This document shows positions 17,652 to 26,914 of a stretch of DNA of 64,000 nt, in pieces. Position numbers and translations under genes: made by a program. The notes below the pieces were generated by a model, which was not told where the DNA came from, did no database searches, and saw nothing but the letters and a program-made list of their open reading frames with translations. Every line of letters starts with the position of its first letter. The stretch's first letter is position 1. This stretch comes from an uncultured Roseburia sp. (GTDB taxonomy: Bacteria > Bacillota > Clostridia > Lachnospirales > Lachnospiraceae): positions 42,651 through 106,650 of the forward strand of contig CAMFYL010000005.1 of assembly GCA_946002055.1 (NCBI GenBank), given 5' to 3'.

Positions 17652-18399
17652 TTAAACTACATATTTTCTTTCTCGAAATCCCGGTAAGTCGATTGAGCTG
17701 CCTCGTGGAAAATCCTATTCCAATCAGGCGCCGAATGGCTGTATCTCTTTCTTCCAAATCCAAATGTTGAAAATCGGACGGTGATTGGCATCCCGTAATC
17801 TGTTCTATGATTTGCAAAGCCTCCTCATCCGCCAATGTTCTCGGTGAATAGTCCTCCATACACATGTCTCGAGCATTACGCTTCGCAAAATCAAGGAGTT
17901 CCTCTAAACCGCCAAAATATGCAATCATATCCTCTATATCAGTAAGAATCGACACATTGTTCTCATACTCTCTGAAGCTACTCCAACGATAAGTATCTCC
18001 AACTATACTTTCCAATCCTGCATGTAATGGATTCTGAAGAATATAACGAAAAACTGTCAAGAGGTAATCCTCCGTCTCAACCGGCTCACTCTTGTATCGT
18101 TCTTGAAATAGATTTCCAATTCGCTGATATTTTTCATTGTACCATTTTACAAAAGTCACTTCAATTTTTTTCATCACATCTCCGATGACATCCTCGTTCT
18201 CTTTCACAAGCAAATGAATATGATTACTCATCAGGCAATAAGCATACAAATCGAAATCGCATTCGCATCTGTAATGCTGAAGTACGCTAGTGAACGTTCG
18301 AAAATCGTTTCCGTCTTCAAAAATTATTTGTTTGTTGATTCCACGTAGAATTATGTGATACACGCCCGTCACACTTCTCCTTCGTGCACATCTTGGCAT
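17641..18399 (-). CDS. REP-associated tyrosine transposase (Y1_Tnp/RAYT)
   Basis: A 252-residue single-strand DNA transposase of the HUH superfamily. The HUH metal site is in CLMSNHIHLLVKEN near residue 70, after the family opening VTGVYHIILRGINKQIIF. The following RIGNLFQERYKSEPVETEDY and FRYILQNPLHAGLESIVG segments carry conserved Tyr and Asn-Pro residues of the Y1 domain. A C-terminal helix-turn-helix (FSTRQLNRLTGISRKKI) probably reads DNA. It starts at an ATG 8 bases after AGGAGG. Inverted REP-like elements (copies A and B) flank it, as expected for a RAYT that moves its cognate palindromes. No frameshift is seen, so it may be active. Confidence 0.92.
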   Translation of the reverse strand: MPRCARRRSVTGVYHIILRGINKQIIFEDGNDFRTFTSVLQHYRCECDFDLYAYCLMSNHIHLLVKENEDVIGDVMKKIEVTFVKWYNEKYQRIGNLFQERYKSEPVETEDYLLTVFRYILQNPLHAGLESIVGDTYRWSSFREYENNVSILTDIEDMIAYFGGLEELLDFAKRNARDMCMEDYSPRTLADEEALQIIEQITGCQSPSDFQHLDLEERDTAIRRLIGIGFSTRQLNRLTGISRKKICSLRSQ

Positions 18400-18549
18400 A
18401 GGCAAATCCTCCTTATGATATACGTAGTGTTAAATGGGAAAATCTGTTGATTGTTCGTAGTATCGAACTTGGTTTAGAATAACCAACATTATTTTTGATT
18501 TAGAAATAATATACTATTCTGCCAGAAACTTCAAGATAAAAATGAATTT

Positions 18550-18639
18550 GGTGCCATTAGGGACAGACATTGGTGCCATTGGGGACACTTCTGGGTGCCA
18601 TTAGGGACTGTCACTAATGGCACCCTAATGGCACCCTAA
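18550..18639. repeat. REP-like element, copy B
   Basis: Begins GGTGCCATTAGGGACAGACA and continues through GGGGACACTTCTGGGTGCC to ...CTAATGGCACCC twice. Read in reverse it matches copy A almost base for base, so the transposase sits between inverted copies. It ends 3 bases from the stop of the EF-hand gene. Confidence 0.88.
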
Positions 18640-18642
18640 GTA

Positions 18643-19725
18643 TTACATGGCCAAATCCACATGCTGAATCGTACCCGCCACTCCGGATTCCATAAGGAAA
18701 ACTCCACTGCGGCGAATGGCGCCGTTTAACTGCTGAGTGTCGCCTCGCAAGGAAAAATCCGTAGAGACATTTTGCAGACAAATAGCCCCCACGCCCTTGT
18801 CTTTTAGCTTGTAGCAGGTGCCGTTTCCATCTTCTGATGGCACCCAGATCTGCAATCGGTCAAACACCTCATCCGCCTCGTCAATCCAACCGTTTCCATC
18901 CAGATCGTATTGAGACAAATCGTAGAACCCATTCCCTGAGCCGGTTCCAAACAATTCCGAACCGTCATTGATTTTGCCGTCTCCATTGATGTCCAGCGCC
19001 AAAAATCCACTGCCATCACCAAGCATGGAAATTTCGTCCTCCTGACCATCACAGTCTAAGTCGAAGAAAAATTTCTGGTCGGACACATTGGCCACATCAC
19101 CCTCCAGATTAATTACTAAGGGGTCACACATAACCGGACGCAATCCCACATTCTTCTGATACACCTCTTGGTAGAAACTTCTGCTCATGCCAACATCAAT
19201 TCCAAAGTCTATTTCCCGTCCGTCTGCAGTCACCACTTTTCCCCGGGTGGAAAATGTGGTGGTTTCCGTTTCCTCATATGTGTATAACTGCTCCGAGCTT
19301 ACCACCTGCCAACTTGTATCTGCCACTTCATAAGGAGCGGTGTCGTATGCCATGCTATTTTGTAGTTCCTGCTGAAAATTCTCTTTTCCTTTCATAAAAA
19401 AGATGTAGAGAAGATAACTTAATGTCTCGAATTGAATTCTTGCTGAGCTTTTTGCGGAATCTGTGCCCACACCGGAAATATCCTGTGTCTTAGTTTCCCT
19501 ACTTACGCCACTGTCACTGGTCATATTTTCCGGATTCCATTTACCTGCCCCGTCCAAGTAATAATTCAGGGTTCCCAGAAAATTTCCATTTCCTGATACA
19601 CCGGCAGGCAAGCCATATAACCCATTCTGAGCCAATGGTTTGCTGGTCTGTTGAAAGGAAACTGTTGTTTTCTGTCTAAAGCTTCTCCTTCCTTGCATTG
19701 AAATGTCTTGTGATTGAATAATCAT
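18643..19725 (-). CDS. EF-hand-like calcium-binding protein of unknown role
   Basis: A 360-residue protein without signal peptide or membrane segment. The N-terminal third is low in structure (Ser/Gln/Gly-rich). Residues about 215-300 carry Asp-rich loops of the EF-hand/dockerin type: FFDLDCDGQEDEISMLGDGSG, FLALDINGDGKINDGSELFG and YDLDGNGWIDEADEVF, with D-x-D/N-x-D/N-G-x spacing for calcium. The start has a strong GGGAGGA. Its long leader carries a SigD-like promoter and a hairpin. I cannot name a function. Confidence 0.75.
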   Translation of the reverse strand: MIIQSQDISMQGRRSFRQKTTVSFQQTSKPLAQNGLYGLPAGVSGNGNFLGTLNYYLDGAGKWNPENMTSDSGVSRETKTQDISGVGTDSAKSSARIQFETLSYLLYIFFMKGKENFQQELQNSMAYDTAPYEVADTSWQVVSSEQLYTYEETETTTFSTRGKVVTADGREIDFGIDVGMSRSFYQEVYQKNVGLRPVMCDPLVINLEGDVANVSDQKFFFDLDCDGQEDEISMLGDGSGFLALDINGDGKINDGSELFGTGSGNGFYDLSQYDLDGNGWIDEADEVFDRLQIWVPSEDGNGTCYKLKDKGVGAICLQNVSTDFSLRGDTQQLNGAIRRSGVFLMESGVAGTIQHVDLAM

Positions 19726-19783
19726 AGCCTTCCTCCCTTTGTTCTATTCACCTAATTCATTCACGAAATCCTTTTCCTAGAAC

Positions 19784-19832
19784 AAAAAAGACGACATATT
19801 TTCGGAAATCCCTCTCCTAAAAACATGCCGTC
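19784..19832 (-). terminator. Terminator-like hairpin in the leader of the EF-hand gene
   Basis: On the minus strand GACGGCAT pairs with ATGTCGTC (19790-19832), extended by GTTTT/AAAAT, and is followed by TTTTTT. It lies downstream of the candidate promoter and upstream of the start at 19725, so it may attenuate that gene, or end read-through from the CPBP gene. Confidence 0.6.
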
Positions 19833-19883
19833 CCTGGTATTCTCTCACAGTCAATTCATTGCGCAATTAACGCTGTGAAATAG

Positions 19884-19911
19884 TTATCGGAACCTATAAT
19901 TAAATTGTTAA
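19884..19911 (-). promoter_or_regulatory. Candidate SigD (sigma-28)-type promoter for the EF-hand gene
   Basis: TTAA (19908-19911), 16-base spacer, TCCGATAA (19884-19891), close to the TAAA-N15-GCCGATAT consensus of motility sigma factors. No other evidence supports it. Confidence 0.35.
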
Positions 19912-19933
19912 CCTTTTGAAAAAATATAACTCT

Positions 19934-20030
19934 CGAGCCATTAGGGACAGACATAGGTGCCATTAGGGACACTCCTGGGTGCCATTAGGGACTGTCCCTA
20001 ATGGCACCCTAACAGCACCCTAATGGCTCG
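19934..20030. repeat. REP-like element, copy C
   Basis: Same orientation and internal order as copy B, with outer ends CGAGCCATTAGGG and CCCTAATGGCTCG. The last codons of the CPBP gene (CCG AGC CAT TAG) fall inside its right end. Confidence 0.88.
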
Positions 20031-20871
20031 GAATGTTCCTTTTAATTAGAATAATACCCACATAGGTGGCAACCATAGCTCCGAAAAGAATCATGGCAGA
20101 TTGCATCTGGTTGCTGCCAGAAACAAGCAACGTGTCGCCCAGTACGCCTGTGGCGTTAAATGCTATGTGAAGAATGATACCCATCAAAAGGCTGCCGGAC
20201 TTGTGAACAAAGTAGCCAAACAAAAGCCCGATGAAAAAGGTGTACACCCCCTGCAAGGGATTCATATGAAGTCCAGCAAAGAGTACAGCCTGAATGATAT
20301 TCGCAGCCCAAAAGGTCTTTGTAAACTTCTTGGCAAAACCAAGGGTAAGTCCACGATAAGCAATTTCTTCACAGATTGGTCCCAAAATCACCACATACAG
20401 CACAAGTGGTAATGTCACCTCATCTGCCAAGCCAATAGATTCCATAATCTCTTGATAGTTGGCAAGCCAGTCTGGGAAGACTAGGGCCATCAAGCTCATA
20501 GCATACATACAAAGATACTGGGCGCCAAAGGCAACCCCAGCCACACCAAGCACAAACTGCCATGGCTTGTTTGTCATTGCGGAAAGCTTCCATTTCCCCT
20601 TCTGCTCTGGGCCAAACACCTTCTTATACCAGATGCCAAGAAGCACCATGGAAATTACCACATAGGTGAGAAGCACTGCCAAGTTGAAATCAGCGGAGAG
20701 CATATCATCCATGCACTCTTTCATAAAATCCGCATATCCGCCGCTCTCATAGTCATATGCCTTCTTGCAAATCAGCAAAAATCCCATTGCAAAAGACAAA
20801 AACGTCTGCAGCGCCAGAATAAAGATTGTAGGCGTCAGGGCCTTAAAAAAATTGCTCGCTTTATTTTCCAT
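20020..20871 (-). CDS. CPBP-family intramembrane metalloprotease
   Basis: A 283-residue protein with about eight membrane segments. The CPBP (Abi/CAAX protease) motifs are present: CEEIAYRGLTLGFAKKF (EExxxR), FAGLHMNPLQGVYTFFIGLLFGY (FxxxH) and HIAFNATG (HxxxN). The family cleaves membrane substrates; in bacteria roles include bacteriocin self-immunity and protein secretion. The final residues and stop are supplied by a REP-like element, so the native C-terminus may have been altered. It follows glgP after only about 19 bases. Confidence 0.9.
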   Translation of the reverse strand: MENKASNFFKALTPTIFILALQTFLSFAMGFLLICKKAYDYESGGYADFMKECMDDMLSADFNLAVLLTYVVISMVLLGIWYKKVFGPEQKGKWKLSAMTNKPWQFVLGVAGVAFGAQYLCMYAMSLMALVFPDWLANYQEIMESIGLADEVTLPLVLYVVILGPICEEIAYRGLTLGFAKKFTKTFWAANIIQAVLFAGLHMNPLQGVYTFFIGLLFGYFVHKSGSLLMGIILHIAFNATGVLGDTLLVSGSNQMQSAMILFGAMVATYVGIILIKRNIPSH

Positions 20872-20889
20872 AATCTAAATCTTTCTCAT

Positions 20890-23349
20890 TTATTTGTTTA
20901 CTGTTATTTTATCCAAATGCCAGATTTCATCCACATACTCCTGAATGGTTCGATCAGATGAGAACTTGCCAACATTTGCCACGTTCAAGATGGCCTTCTT
21001 CGCCCAACCAGCTTCATCCATATAAGCTTCCATCACGCGTCTTTGGGCATCAGCATAAGAACGGAAGTCTGCCAAAACGAAATAAGTGTCCGCATACTGT
21101 GTACACTGGGTATTCAGCAATGAGTTGTACAAATCTCTGAAAAGCTCCGGATCATCTGCACTGTAAAAGCCATTTACCAGCTGTGTCAAAATCTTGCGGA
21201 TATCCATATCGTTGTTAAAGATATCCATTGGATTGTAATCTCTGTTATGCTCGTGAGCAATCACCTCATCCGCACTCATACCAAAGATAAAGGCATTTTC
21301 CTGGCCCATCTCTTCTACCATTTCCACGTTAGCTCCATCCATAGTACCGATGGTCACAGCACCATTTAACATAAACTTCATGTTACCGGTTCCGGAAGCT
21401 TCCTTGCTGGCGGTAGAAATCTGCTCTGACACATCTGCAGCTGCGAAAATCCACTCGGCATTTGATACCTTGTAATCCTCAATAAATACCACTTTGATCT
21501 TGCCATCAATGCTTCTATCATTGTTAATCACAGAAGCCACGTTATTAATCAGCTTGATGGTAAGCTTAGCATTCTTGTAACCTGCTGCAGCCTTTGCTCC
21601 AAAGATAAAGGTTCTTGGAACAAAATCCATCTCCGGATGATCCTTGATTTCATTATAGAGATACATCACATGTAAAATGTTCAAAAGCTGGCGCTTGTAC
21701 TCATGAAGACGTTTTACCTGCACATCAAAGATAGAGCGTGGATCTACCTCAATACCATTGTGTTCCTTAATATACTCAGCCAAACGCAGCTTATTCTGAT
21801 ACTTAATGTTCATAAACTCGTGCTGCGCTTTCTTATCATCAGCATAAAGCTCTAACTTCTTCATCTGGGACAGGTCGGTAATCCACTCTTTCCCAATATG
21901 ATCTGTCACCCAGGCTGCCAAAAGCTGATTGCCGTGCAAAAGGAAACGTCTCTGTGTAATACCATTTGTCTTATTGTTGAACTTCTCAGGATATAAGTCA
22001 TAGAAGTCCTTCAATGACTGGTTCTTTAAAATTTCTGTGTGCAGTCTGGCAACACCATTGACAGAGTAACCTGCTGCAATAGCAAGATGTGCCATCTTCA
22101 CCTGTCCATCACGAATAATTCCCATCCGGGCAACTTTGCCCTCATCTCCAGGGAAACGTTCACGAATCTCCATCTCAAAACGGCGGTTGATCTCCTCCAC
22201 AATCTGGTAAACTCTAGGAAGCAAACGGGAGAAAATCTCGATTGGCCACTTCTCCAAAGCTTCTGCCATAATGGTGTGGTTGGTATAAGCACATGTTTTT
22301 GTTGTTACATCCCATGCCTCATCCCAAGAAAGACCTTCCTCATCTAAAAGAAGTCGCATCAACTCAGCAACAGCCAAAGTCGGATGGGTGTCATTCATCT
22401 GGATTGCCACCTTCTCATGAAGCTTTGTAATATCATCGTGATGCTTCTTGTAACGGCAAAGAATTCTCTGCAGGCTGGCAGATACAAAGAAGTACTGCTG
22501 CTTCAAACGCAACTCCTTACCATAGATGTGATTGTCATTTGGATAAAGAACCTCAACAAGATTTCTGGCAAGGTTTTCCTCCTCAACTGCCTTGTTGTAC
22601 TCACCCTTATCAAAGGAATCCAGGCTGAATACTTCCTTAGGCTCTGCATCCCAAATCATCAAGGTATTTACCATATTATTGTCATATCCAACGATTGGCA
22701 TATCATACGGAACAGCAATGACAGAATTATAACCTTCGTGAATGAATCTTGTTCTTCCGTCCTCTCCCATCTCGCTTCGCACATAACCACCGAAGCGAAC
22801 CTCATGGGTGTATTCCGGACGCTTGATTTCAAATGGATACCCATTTTTCAACCAGTTGTCCGGTACTTCCTTCTGATAACCATTCTCAATCTTTTGCTTA
22901 AACATACCGTAGCGGTAGCGAATACCACAGCCGTACGCCGGGTATCCCAAGGTAGAAAGGGACTCCATAAAGCAGGCAGCCAATCGACCAAGACCACCAT
23001 TTCCCAAAGCCGGATCCGGCTCCTCATCCTCGATAGCATCAATATTGAAACCCAACTCATCTAAGCATTCCTTTACCTTGTCATATGAGCAAAGATTAAT
23101 CATGTTGTTACCCAATGCTCGCCCCATCAAAAACTCCATAGACATGTAGTAAACTGTCTTAGGATCCTGCTTATCCATGGTCTTTTGTGTTGCCAGCCAG
23201 TTGTCAATCACCTCGTCTTTTACAGCCAGGGCAACCGCTTGGTAAACCTCCTGGTTGCTGGCCTCCTCAAACTCTTTTCGATAAAGATTCTTAACATTTT
23301 CTTTGATTTGTTGTTTAAATGCTTTTTTATCGAATGTCTGTGCCTTCAT
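20890..23349 (-). CDS. glgP: Glycogen/starch/alpha-glucan phosphorylase
   Basis: Releases glucose-1-phosphate from storage glucans in the cytosol. Seen: VYYMSMEFLMGRALGNNMIN, DPALGNGGLGRLAACFMESL, VQMNDTHPTLAVAEL-like QMNDTHPTLAVAELMRLL, NGITQRRFLL, and the pyridoxal phosphate lysine in EASGTGNMKFMLNGAVTIGT. I place the start at the ATG at 23349 (MKAQTFDKKAFKQQIK), after AAGGGAG, giving 819 residues, the usual length; the longer frame from 23424 begins within noise. It lies 37 bases after ileS. Confidence 0.95.
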   Translation of the reverse strand: MKAQTFDKKAFKQQIKENVKNLYRKEFEEASNQEVYQAVALAVKDEVIDNWLATQKTMDKQDPKTVYYMSMEFLMGRALGNNMINLCSYDKVKECLDELGFNIDAIEDEEPDPALGNGGLGRLAACFMESLSTLGYPAYGCGIRYRYGMFKQKIENGYQKEVPDNWLKNGYPFEIKRPEYTHEVRFGGYVRSEMGEDGRTRFIHEGYNSVIAVPYDMPIVGYDNNMVNTLMIWDAEPKEVFSLDSFDKGEYNKAVEEENLARNLVEVLYPNDNHIYGKELRLKQQYFFVSASLQRILCRYKKHHDDITKLHEKVAIQMNDTHPTLAVAELMRLLLDEEGLSWDEAWDVTTKTCAYTNHTIMAEALEKWPIEIFSRLLPRVYQIVEEINRRFEMEIRERFPGDEGKVARMGIIRDGQVKMAHLAIAAGYSVNGVARLHTEILKNQSLKDFYDLYPEKFNNKTNGITQRRFLLHGNQLLAAWVTDHIGKEWITDLSQMKKLELYADDKKAQHEFMNIKYQNKLRLAEYIKEHNGIEVDPRSIFDVQVKRLHEYKRQLLNILHVMYLYNEIKDHPEMDFVPRTFIFGAKAAAGYKNAKLTIKLINNVASVINNDRSIDGKIKVVFIEDYKVSNAEWIFAAADVSEQISTASKEASGTGNMKFMLNGAVTIGTMDGANVEMVEEMGQENAFIFGMSADEVIAHEHNRDYNPMDIFNNDMDIRKILTQLVNGFYSADDPELFRDLYNSLLNTQCTQYADTYFVLADFRSYADAQRRVMEAYMDEAGWAKKAILNVANVGKFSSDRTIQEYVDEIWHLDKITVNK

Positions 23350-23386
23350 AATATGCTCCCTTCTATCTATCCTTCGTCTCTGTCTT

Positions 23387-26300
23387 TTATTGTTTAGTAA
23401 CACCAAGGGTAACCTTTTCACCATTGATATTCCATTCCTTTACATACTCTCCTTCAGCAGAAGCATTCACAGATACCGCCAAAACTTCCTTGCTGATTGT
23501 CTCTCCATTGCGCTCAAAGATGCCTGCCACCTTATCAGTTCCCTGATAGCTTACAGCAATCTTATCCGTAACCTCAAATCCAGCTTCCTTACGCATCGTC
23601 TGGATCTTACTTACCAATTCTCTCACGAAACCTTCTTCAAGGAGTTCTTCTGTCAAATTGGTATCAAGTACAACCGTCACATCCTGATCATTTTCTGTGA
23701 TATAACCTTCCATCTGTGTCATTGTAATAAGCAAATCTTCCTCCGTAAGCTGAATGCTAGCGTCCACATCAGAAAGCTTTAAAACGCCATTTGCCTTCAA
23801 CTCAGCCATAGCCTTGTTGCCATCGATGGTAGAAAGTGCCTCCTGGATTCCCTTAAGGAATTTACCATATTTTGGTCCCACGGTGCGAAGCTGTGGCTTA
23901 AATGTATATGTGGTAAATGCAGATACGTCCTCTGTAAAATCTGCCTTCTTCACATTCAACTCGTCTGCGATAATTTCCACGAAATAAGCAGGAAGAGCCT
24001 TCTCAGCCTTAATATACATCTGTCCGATTGGCTGACGGTTCTTGATGTTTGCAGCATTTCTACAAGCACGACCCATAACAACAATCTTGAGAAGCTCAGC
24101 CATATTTGCCTCCAGCTCCTTGTCGATAAACTTCTCTTCTACTACAGGGAAGTCGCACAAATGAATACTCTCCGGAGCATTTGTATCAATGCTTCTTACC
24201 AAGTTCTGGTAAATGTCTTCTGTCATAAATGGAATCATTGGTGCTGCTGCCTTGCTGATTGTCACAAGTGCTGTGTAAAGAGTCATATAAGCGTTAATCT
24301 TATCCTGCTCCATGCCCTTGGCCCAGAAACGCTCACGGCTGCGGCGTACATACCAGTTACTCAAATCGTCCACAAAGGACTCAAGCGCCTTTGCAGCTTC
24401 CGGAATACGGTAATTTGCCAAGTTGTCGTCCACTGATGCCACTGCAGAGTTAAGACGTGACAATACCCATTTATCCATTACAGAAAGTTTGTCGTAGTCC
24501 AAGGTGTACTTAGTTGCGTCAAAATCATCAATATTTGCATAAAGTACGAAGAACGCATAGGTGTTCCACAAGGTACCCATAAATTTGCGCTGTCCTTCCT
24601 GAACAAGCTTGCCGGAAAAACGCTTTGGAATCCATGGTGCACTTGCAGTGTAGAAGTACCAGCGGATTGCATCTGCCCCATATGTCTCAAGAGCCTCGAA
24701 TGGATCAACGGCATTTCCCTTAGACTTAGACATCTTCTGTCCATTTTCATCCTGAACGTGACCAAGTACAATAACGTTCTCATATGGTGCCTTGTTGAAA
24801 AGCAAAGTAGACTCTGCCATCAAAGAGTGGAACCATCCACGAGTCTGATCAACAGCCTCTGAGATGAATTTTGCAGGGAACTGCTGCTCGAACAGGTCCT
24901 TATTTTCAAATGGATAGTGATGCTGTGCGAAAGGCATTGCCCCGGAATCGAACCAGCAGTCCACAACCTCAGGGACACGGTGCATTGTCTTTCCACAATC
25001 CGGGCAGGTAAATGTCACTTCATCAATATATGGTCTGTGAAGTTCCACTTCTGCTGCCTTAGGATCACCGGCACGCTCTGCCAGTTCTGCGCGGCTACCG
25101 ATACACTCTAAGTGACCACACTCACACTCCCAAATGTTAAGTGGTGTACCCCAGTAGCGGTTACGTGAGATAGCCCAGTCCTGAATATTTTCCAGCCAGT
25201 TACCGAAACGTCCGGAACCGATAGACTCCGGAATCCAGTTTACTGTGTTGTTGTTTCGAATCAAGTCATCCTTAACTGCTGTCTCCTTGATATACCATGA
25301 CTCACGTGCATAGTAGATAAGTGGAGTATCACATCTCCAGCAGTGTGGATAATCATGTTCAAACTTAGGTGCGTCGAAGAGCTTTCCTTCCTTATCAAGG
25401 TCAACAAGTACGTCCTTGTCAGCATCCTTTACAAATTTACCAGCGTAAGGTGTCTCTTCTGTAAGTTCACCCTTGCTGTCAACGAACTGTACAAACGGAA
25501 GGTCGTAGTTACGTCCAACATTGGCATCATCCTCACCAAATGCAGGGGCAATGTGTACAATACCGGTACCATCTGACATGGTTACATAGTTATCACAGGT
25601 TACGAAATGAGCCTTCTTATTTTGCTTTGCGGCACACTCTGCCGTGCAGGCAAACAACGCCTCATATTCCTTGTATTCAAGATCCTTACCCTTGTAAGTC
25701 TCTAATACATCATATGCGCTTTCGCCGTCCTCTGCCAATTTGCCAAGAACCTTGTCAAGAAGAGCCTCAGCCATATAATAAGTATAACCATCTGCAGCCT
25801 TAACCTTGCAGTATGTCTCCTCCGGGTTTACACAAAGAGCCACGTTAGATGGCAATGTCCAAGGTGTTGTTGTCCAGGCAAGGAAATATGCATCTTCCCC
25901 TACAACCTTAAAGCGTACAATCGCGGAGCGCTCTTTTACAGCCTTGTAACCCTGAGCCACCTCCTGTGAAGAAAGAGGTGTACCACAACGAGGGCAGTAA
26001 GGCACAATCTTAAATCCTTTATAGAGAAGACCCTTGTTCCAAATCTCCTTCAATGCCCACCACTCAGACTCAATAAAGTTATCATCATAAGTTACATATG
26101 GATCATCCATATCAGCCCAGAAACCAACAGTTCCGGAGAAATCTTCCCACATGCCCTTATACTTCCAAACAGATTCCTTACACTGTTTGATAAAGGGTTC
26201 CATACCGTACTCTTCAATCTGCTCCTTACCATCCAGGCCAAGAAGTTTCTCCACCTCGATTTCTACAGGAAGGCCGTGGGTATCCCAACCAGCCTTACGG

Positions 26301-26539
26301 GGCACATACTTACCCTTCATGGTCTGATAGCGTGGAATCATATCCTTGATGGTACGTGTCTCCACGTGACCGATATGTGGCTTACCATTTGCTGTTGGAG
26401 GACCATCGTAGAAGGTATATGTCTCCCCTTCCTTTCTAGAATCCATACTCTTCTGGAAAATGTCATTGTCTTTCCAGAATTTCTCTGTTTCTTTCTCTCT
26501 CTCAACAAAATTGAGATCCGTTGTAACTTTCTTGTACAT
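23387..26539 (-). CDS. ileS: Isoleucyl-tRNA synthetase, probably IleS2-type
   Basis: Charges tRNA-Ile. HIGH is in PTANGKPHIGHVETRTIKDM near residue 57 and KMSKS in NGQKMSKSKGNAVDPFEALE. The CP1 editing domain (TTTPWTLPSNVALCVNPEE) and Cys pairs for zinc (CECGHLEC, CPDCGKTMH) are present. The length of 1050 residues and the segment GWDTHGLPVEIEVEKLLGLDG are typical of the eukaryote-like IleS2 group, known to tolerate mupirocin; that subtype is inferred. Controlled by the T-box leader upstream; glgP follows. Confidence 0.95.
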   Translation of the reverse strand: MYKKVTTDLNFVEREKETEKFWKDNDIFQKSMDSRKEGETYTFYDGPPTANGKPHIGHVETRTIKDMIPRYQTMKGKYVPRKAGWDTHGLPVEIEVEKLLGLDGKEQIEEYGMEPFIKQCKESVWKYKGMWEDFSGTVGFWADMDDPYVTYDDNFIESEWWALKEIWNKGLLYKGFKIVPYCPRCGTPLSSQEVAQGYKAVKERSAIVRFKVVGEDAYFLAWTTTPWTLPSNVALCVNPEETYCKVKAADGYTYYMAEALLDKVLGKLAEDGESAYDVLETYKGKDLEYKEYEALFACTAECAAKQNKKAHFVTCDNYVTMSDGTGIVHIAPAFGEDDANVGRNYDLPFVQFVDSKGELTEETPYAGKFVKDADKDVLVDLDKEGKLFDAPKFEHDYPHCWRCDTPLIYYARESWYIKETAVKDDLIRNNNTVNWIPESIGSGRFGNWLENIQDWAISRNRYWGTPLNIWECECGHLECIGSRAELAERAGDPKAAEVELHRPYIDEVTFTCPDCGKTMHRVPEVVDCWFDSGAMPFAQHHYPFENKDLFEQQFPAKFISEAVDQTRGWFHSLMAESTLLFNKAPYENVIVLGHVQDENGQKMSKSKGNAVDPFEALETYGADAIRWYFYTASAPWIPKRFSGKLVQEGQRKFMGTLWNTYAFFVLYANIDDFDATKYTLDYDKLSVMDKWVLSRLNSAVASVDDNLANYRIPEAAKALESFVDDLSNWYVRRSRERFWAKGMEQDKINAYMTLYTALVTISKAAAPMIPFMTEDIYQNLVRSIDTNAPESIHLCDFPVVEEKFIDKELEANMAELLKIVVMGRACRNAANIKNRQPIGQMYIKAEKALPAYFVEIIADELNVKKADFTEDVSAFTTYTFKPQLRTVGPKYGKFLKGIQEALSTIDGNKAMAELKANGVLKLSDVDASIQLTEEDLLITMTQMEGYITENDQDVTVVLDTNLTEELLEEGFVRELVSKIQTMRKEAGFEVTDKIAVSYQGTDKVAGIFERNGETISKEVLAVSVNASAEGEYVKEWNINGEKVTLGVTKQ

Positions 26540-26606
26540 ACTAATCTTCCTTTCTAAATCTAAAAAAAGAATATTGCATTACAGGAACGAAGTTTCCTTT
26601 TATGAT

Positions 26607-26641
26607 AAAAAAGAGCCCTCGTCCGCATAGGACGAAGGCTC
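26607..26641 (-). terminator. T-box terminator hairpin
   Basis: GAGCCTTCGTCC / GGACGAGGGCTC with a 5-base loop, followed on the minus strand by TTTTTT. It forms when tRNA-Ile is charged. Confidence 0.88.
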
Positions 26642-26862
26642 TGCTTCGCAAACCACCTATAACGCTGTACTTAAGGTTTCCCTTGCATACATGTTCTCTG
26701 TAACGTAGAGAAGTACGGCTTTCCTACTTGATTCCTCGTTCAGTCTGCTGCTAAGAAGTGATATTCCCCAAGGCGCTACTCATATCGGCTCTCACCATAC
26801 CCGACTCGCTTCATTTTCGACGTCCTTGCGTACTGTCTTCCTCAACGCATTTCCTTTATTAC
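26607..26862 (-). ncRNA. T-box riboswitch leader of ileS (tRNA-Ile responsive)
   Basis: The leader between promoter and ileS has the T-box sequence AGGTGGTTTGCG (a near match to AGGGTGGNACCGCG) just before a terminator hairpin, and a stem I region with GAATATCAC, where ATC is an isoleucine codon in the position expected of the specifier. Uncharged tRNA-Ile should bind the specifier and T-box and stabilise the antiterminator. The coordinates run from the estimated transcript start to the end of the terminator. The structure was read by eye only. Confidence 0.85.
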
Positions 26863-26869
26863 TCAAGAA

Positions 26870-26898
26870 ATTATACTGACATTGGCTATTTTTGTCAA
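26870..26898 (-). promoter_or_regulatory. Sigma-A promoter of ileS
   Basis: TTGACA (26893-26898), 17-base spacer, TATAAT (26870-26875): both boxes are perfect. Confidence 0.9.
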
Positions 26899-26914
26899 GG
26901 AAATGCCCTTGTTT

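Noticed and set aside
17565..20030. Clustered short repeats considered as a CRISPR array
   Set aside because: Units are palindromic REP-like elements of uneven spacing without unique spacers of constant length, and no cas genes are near.
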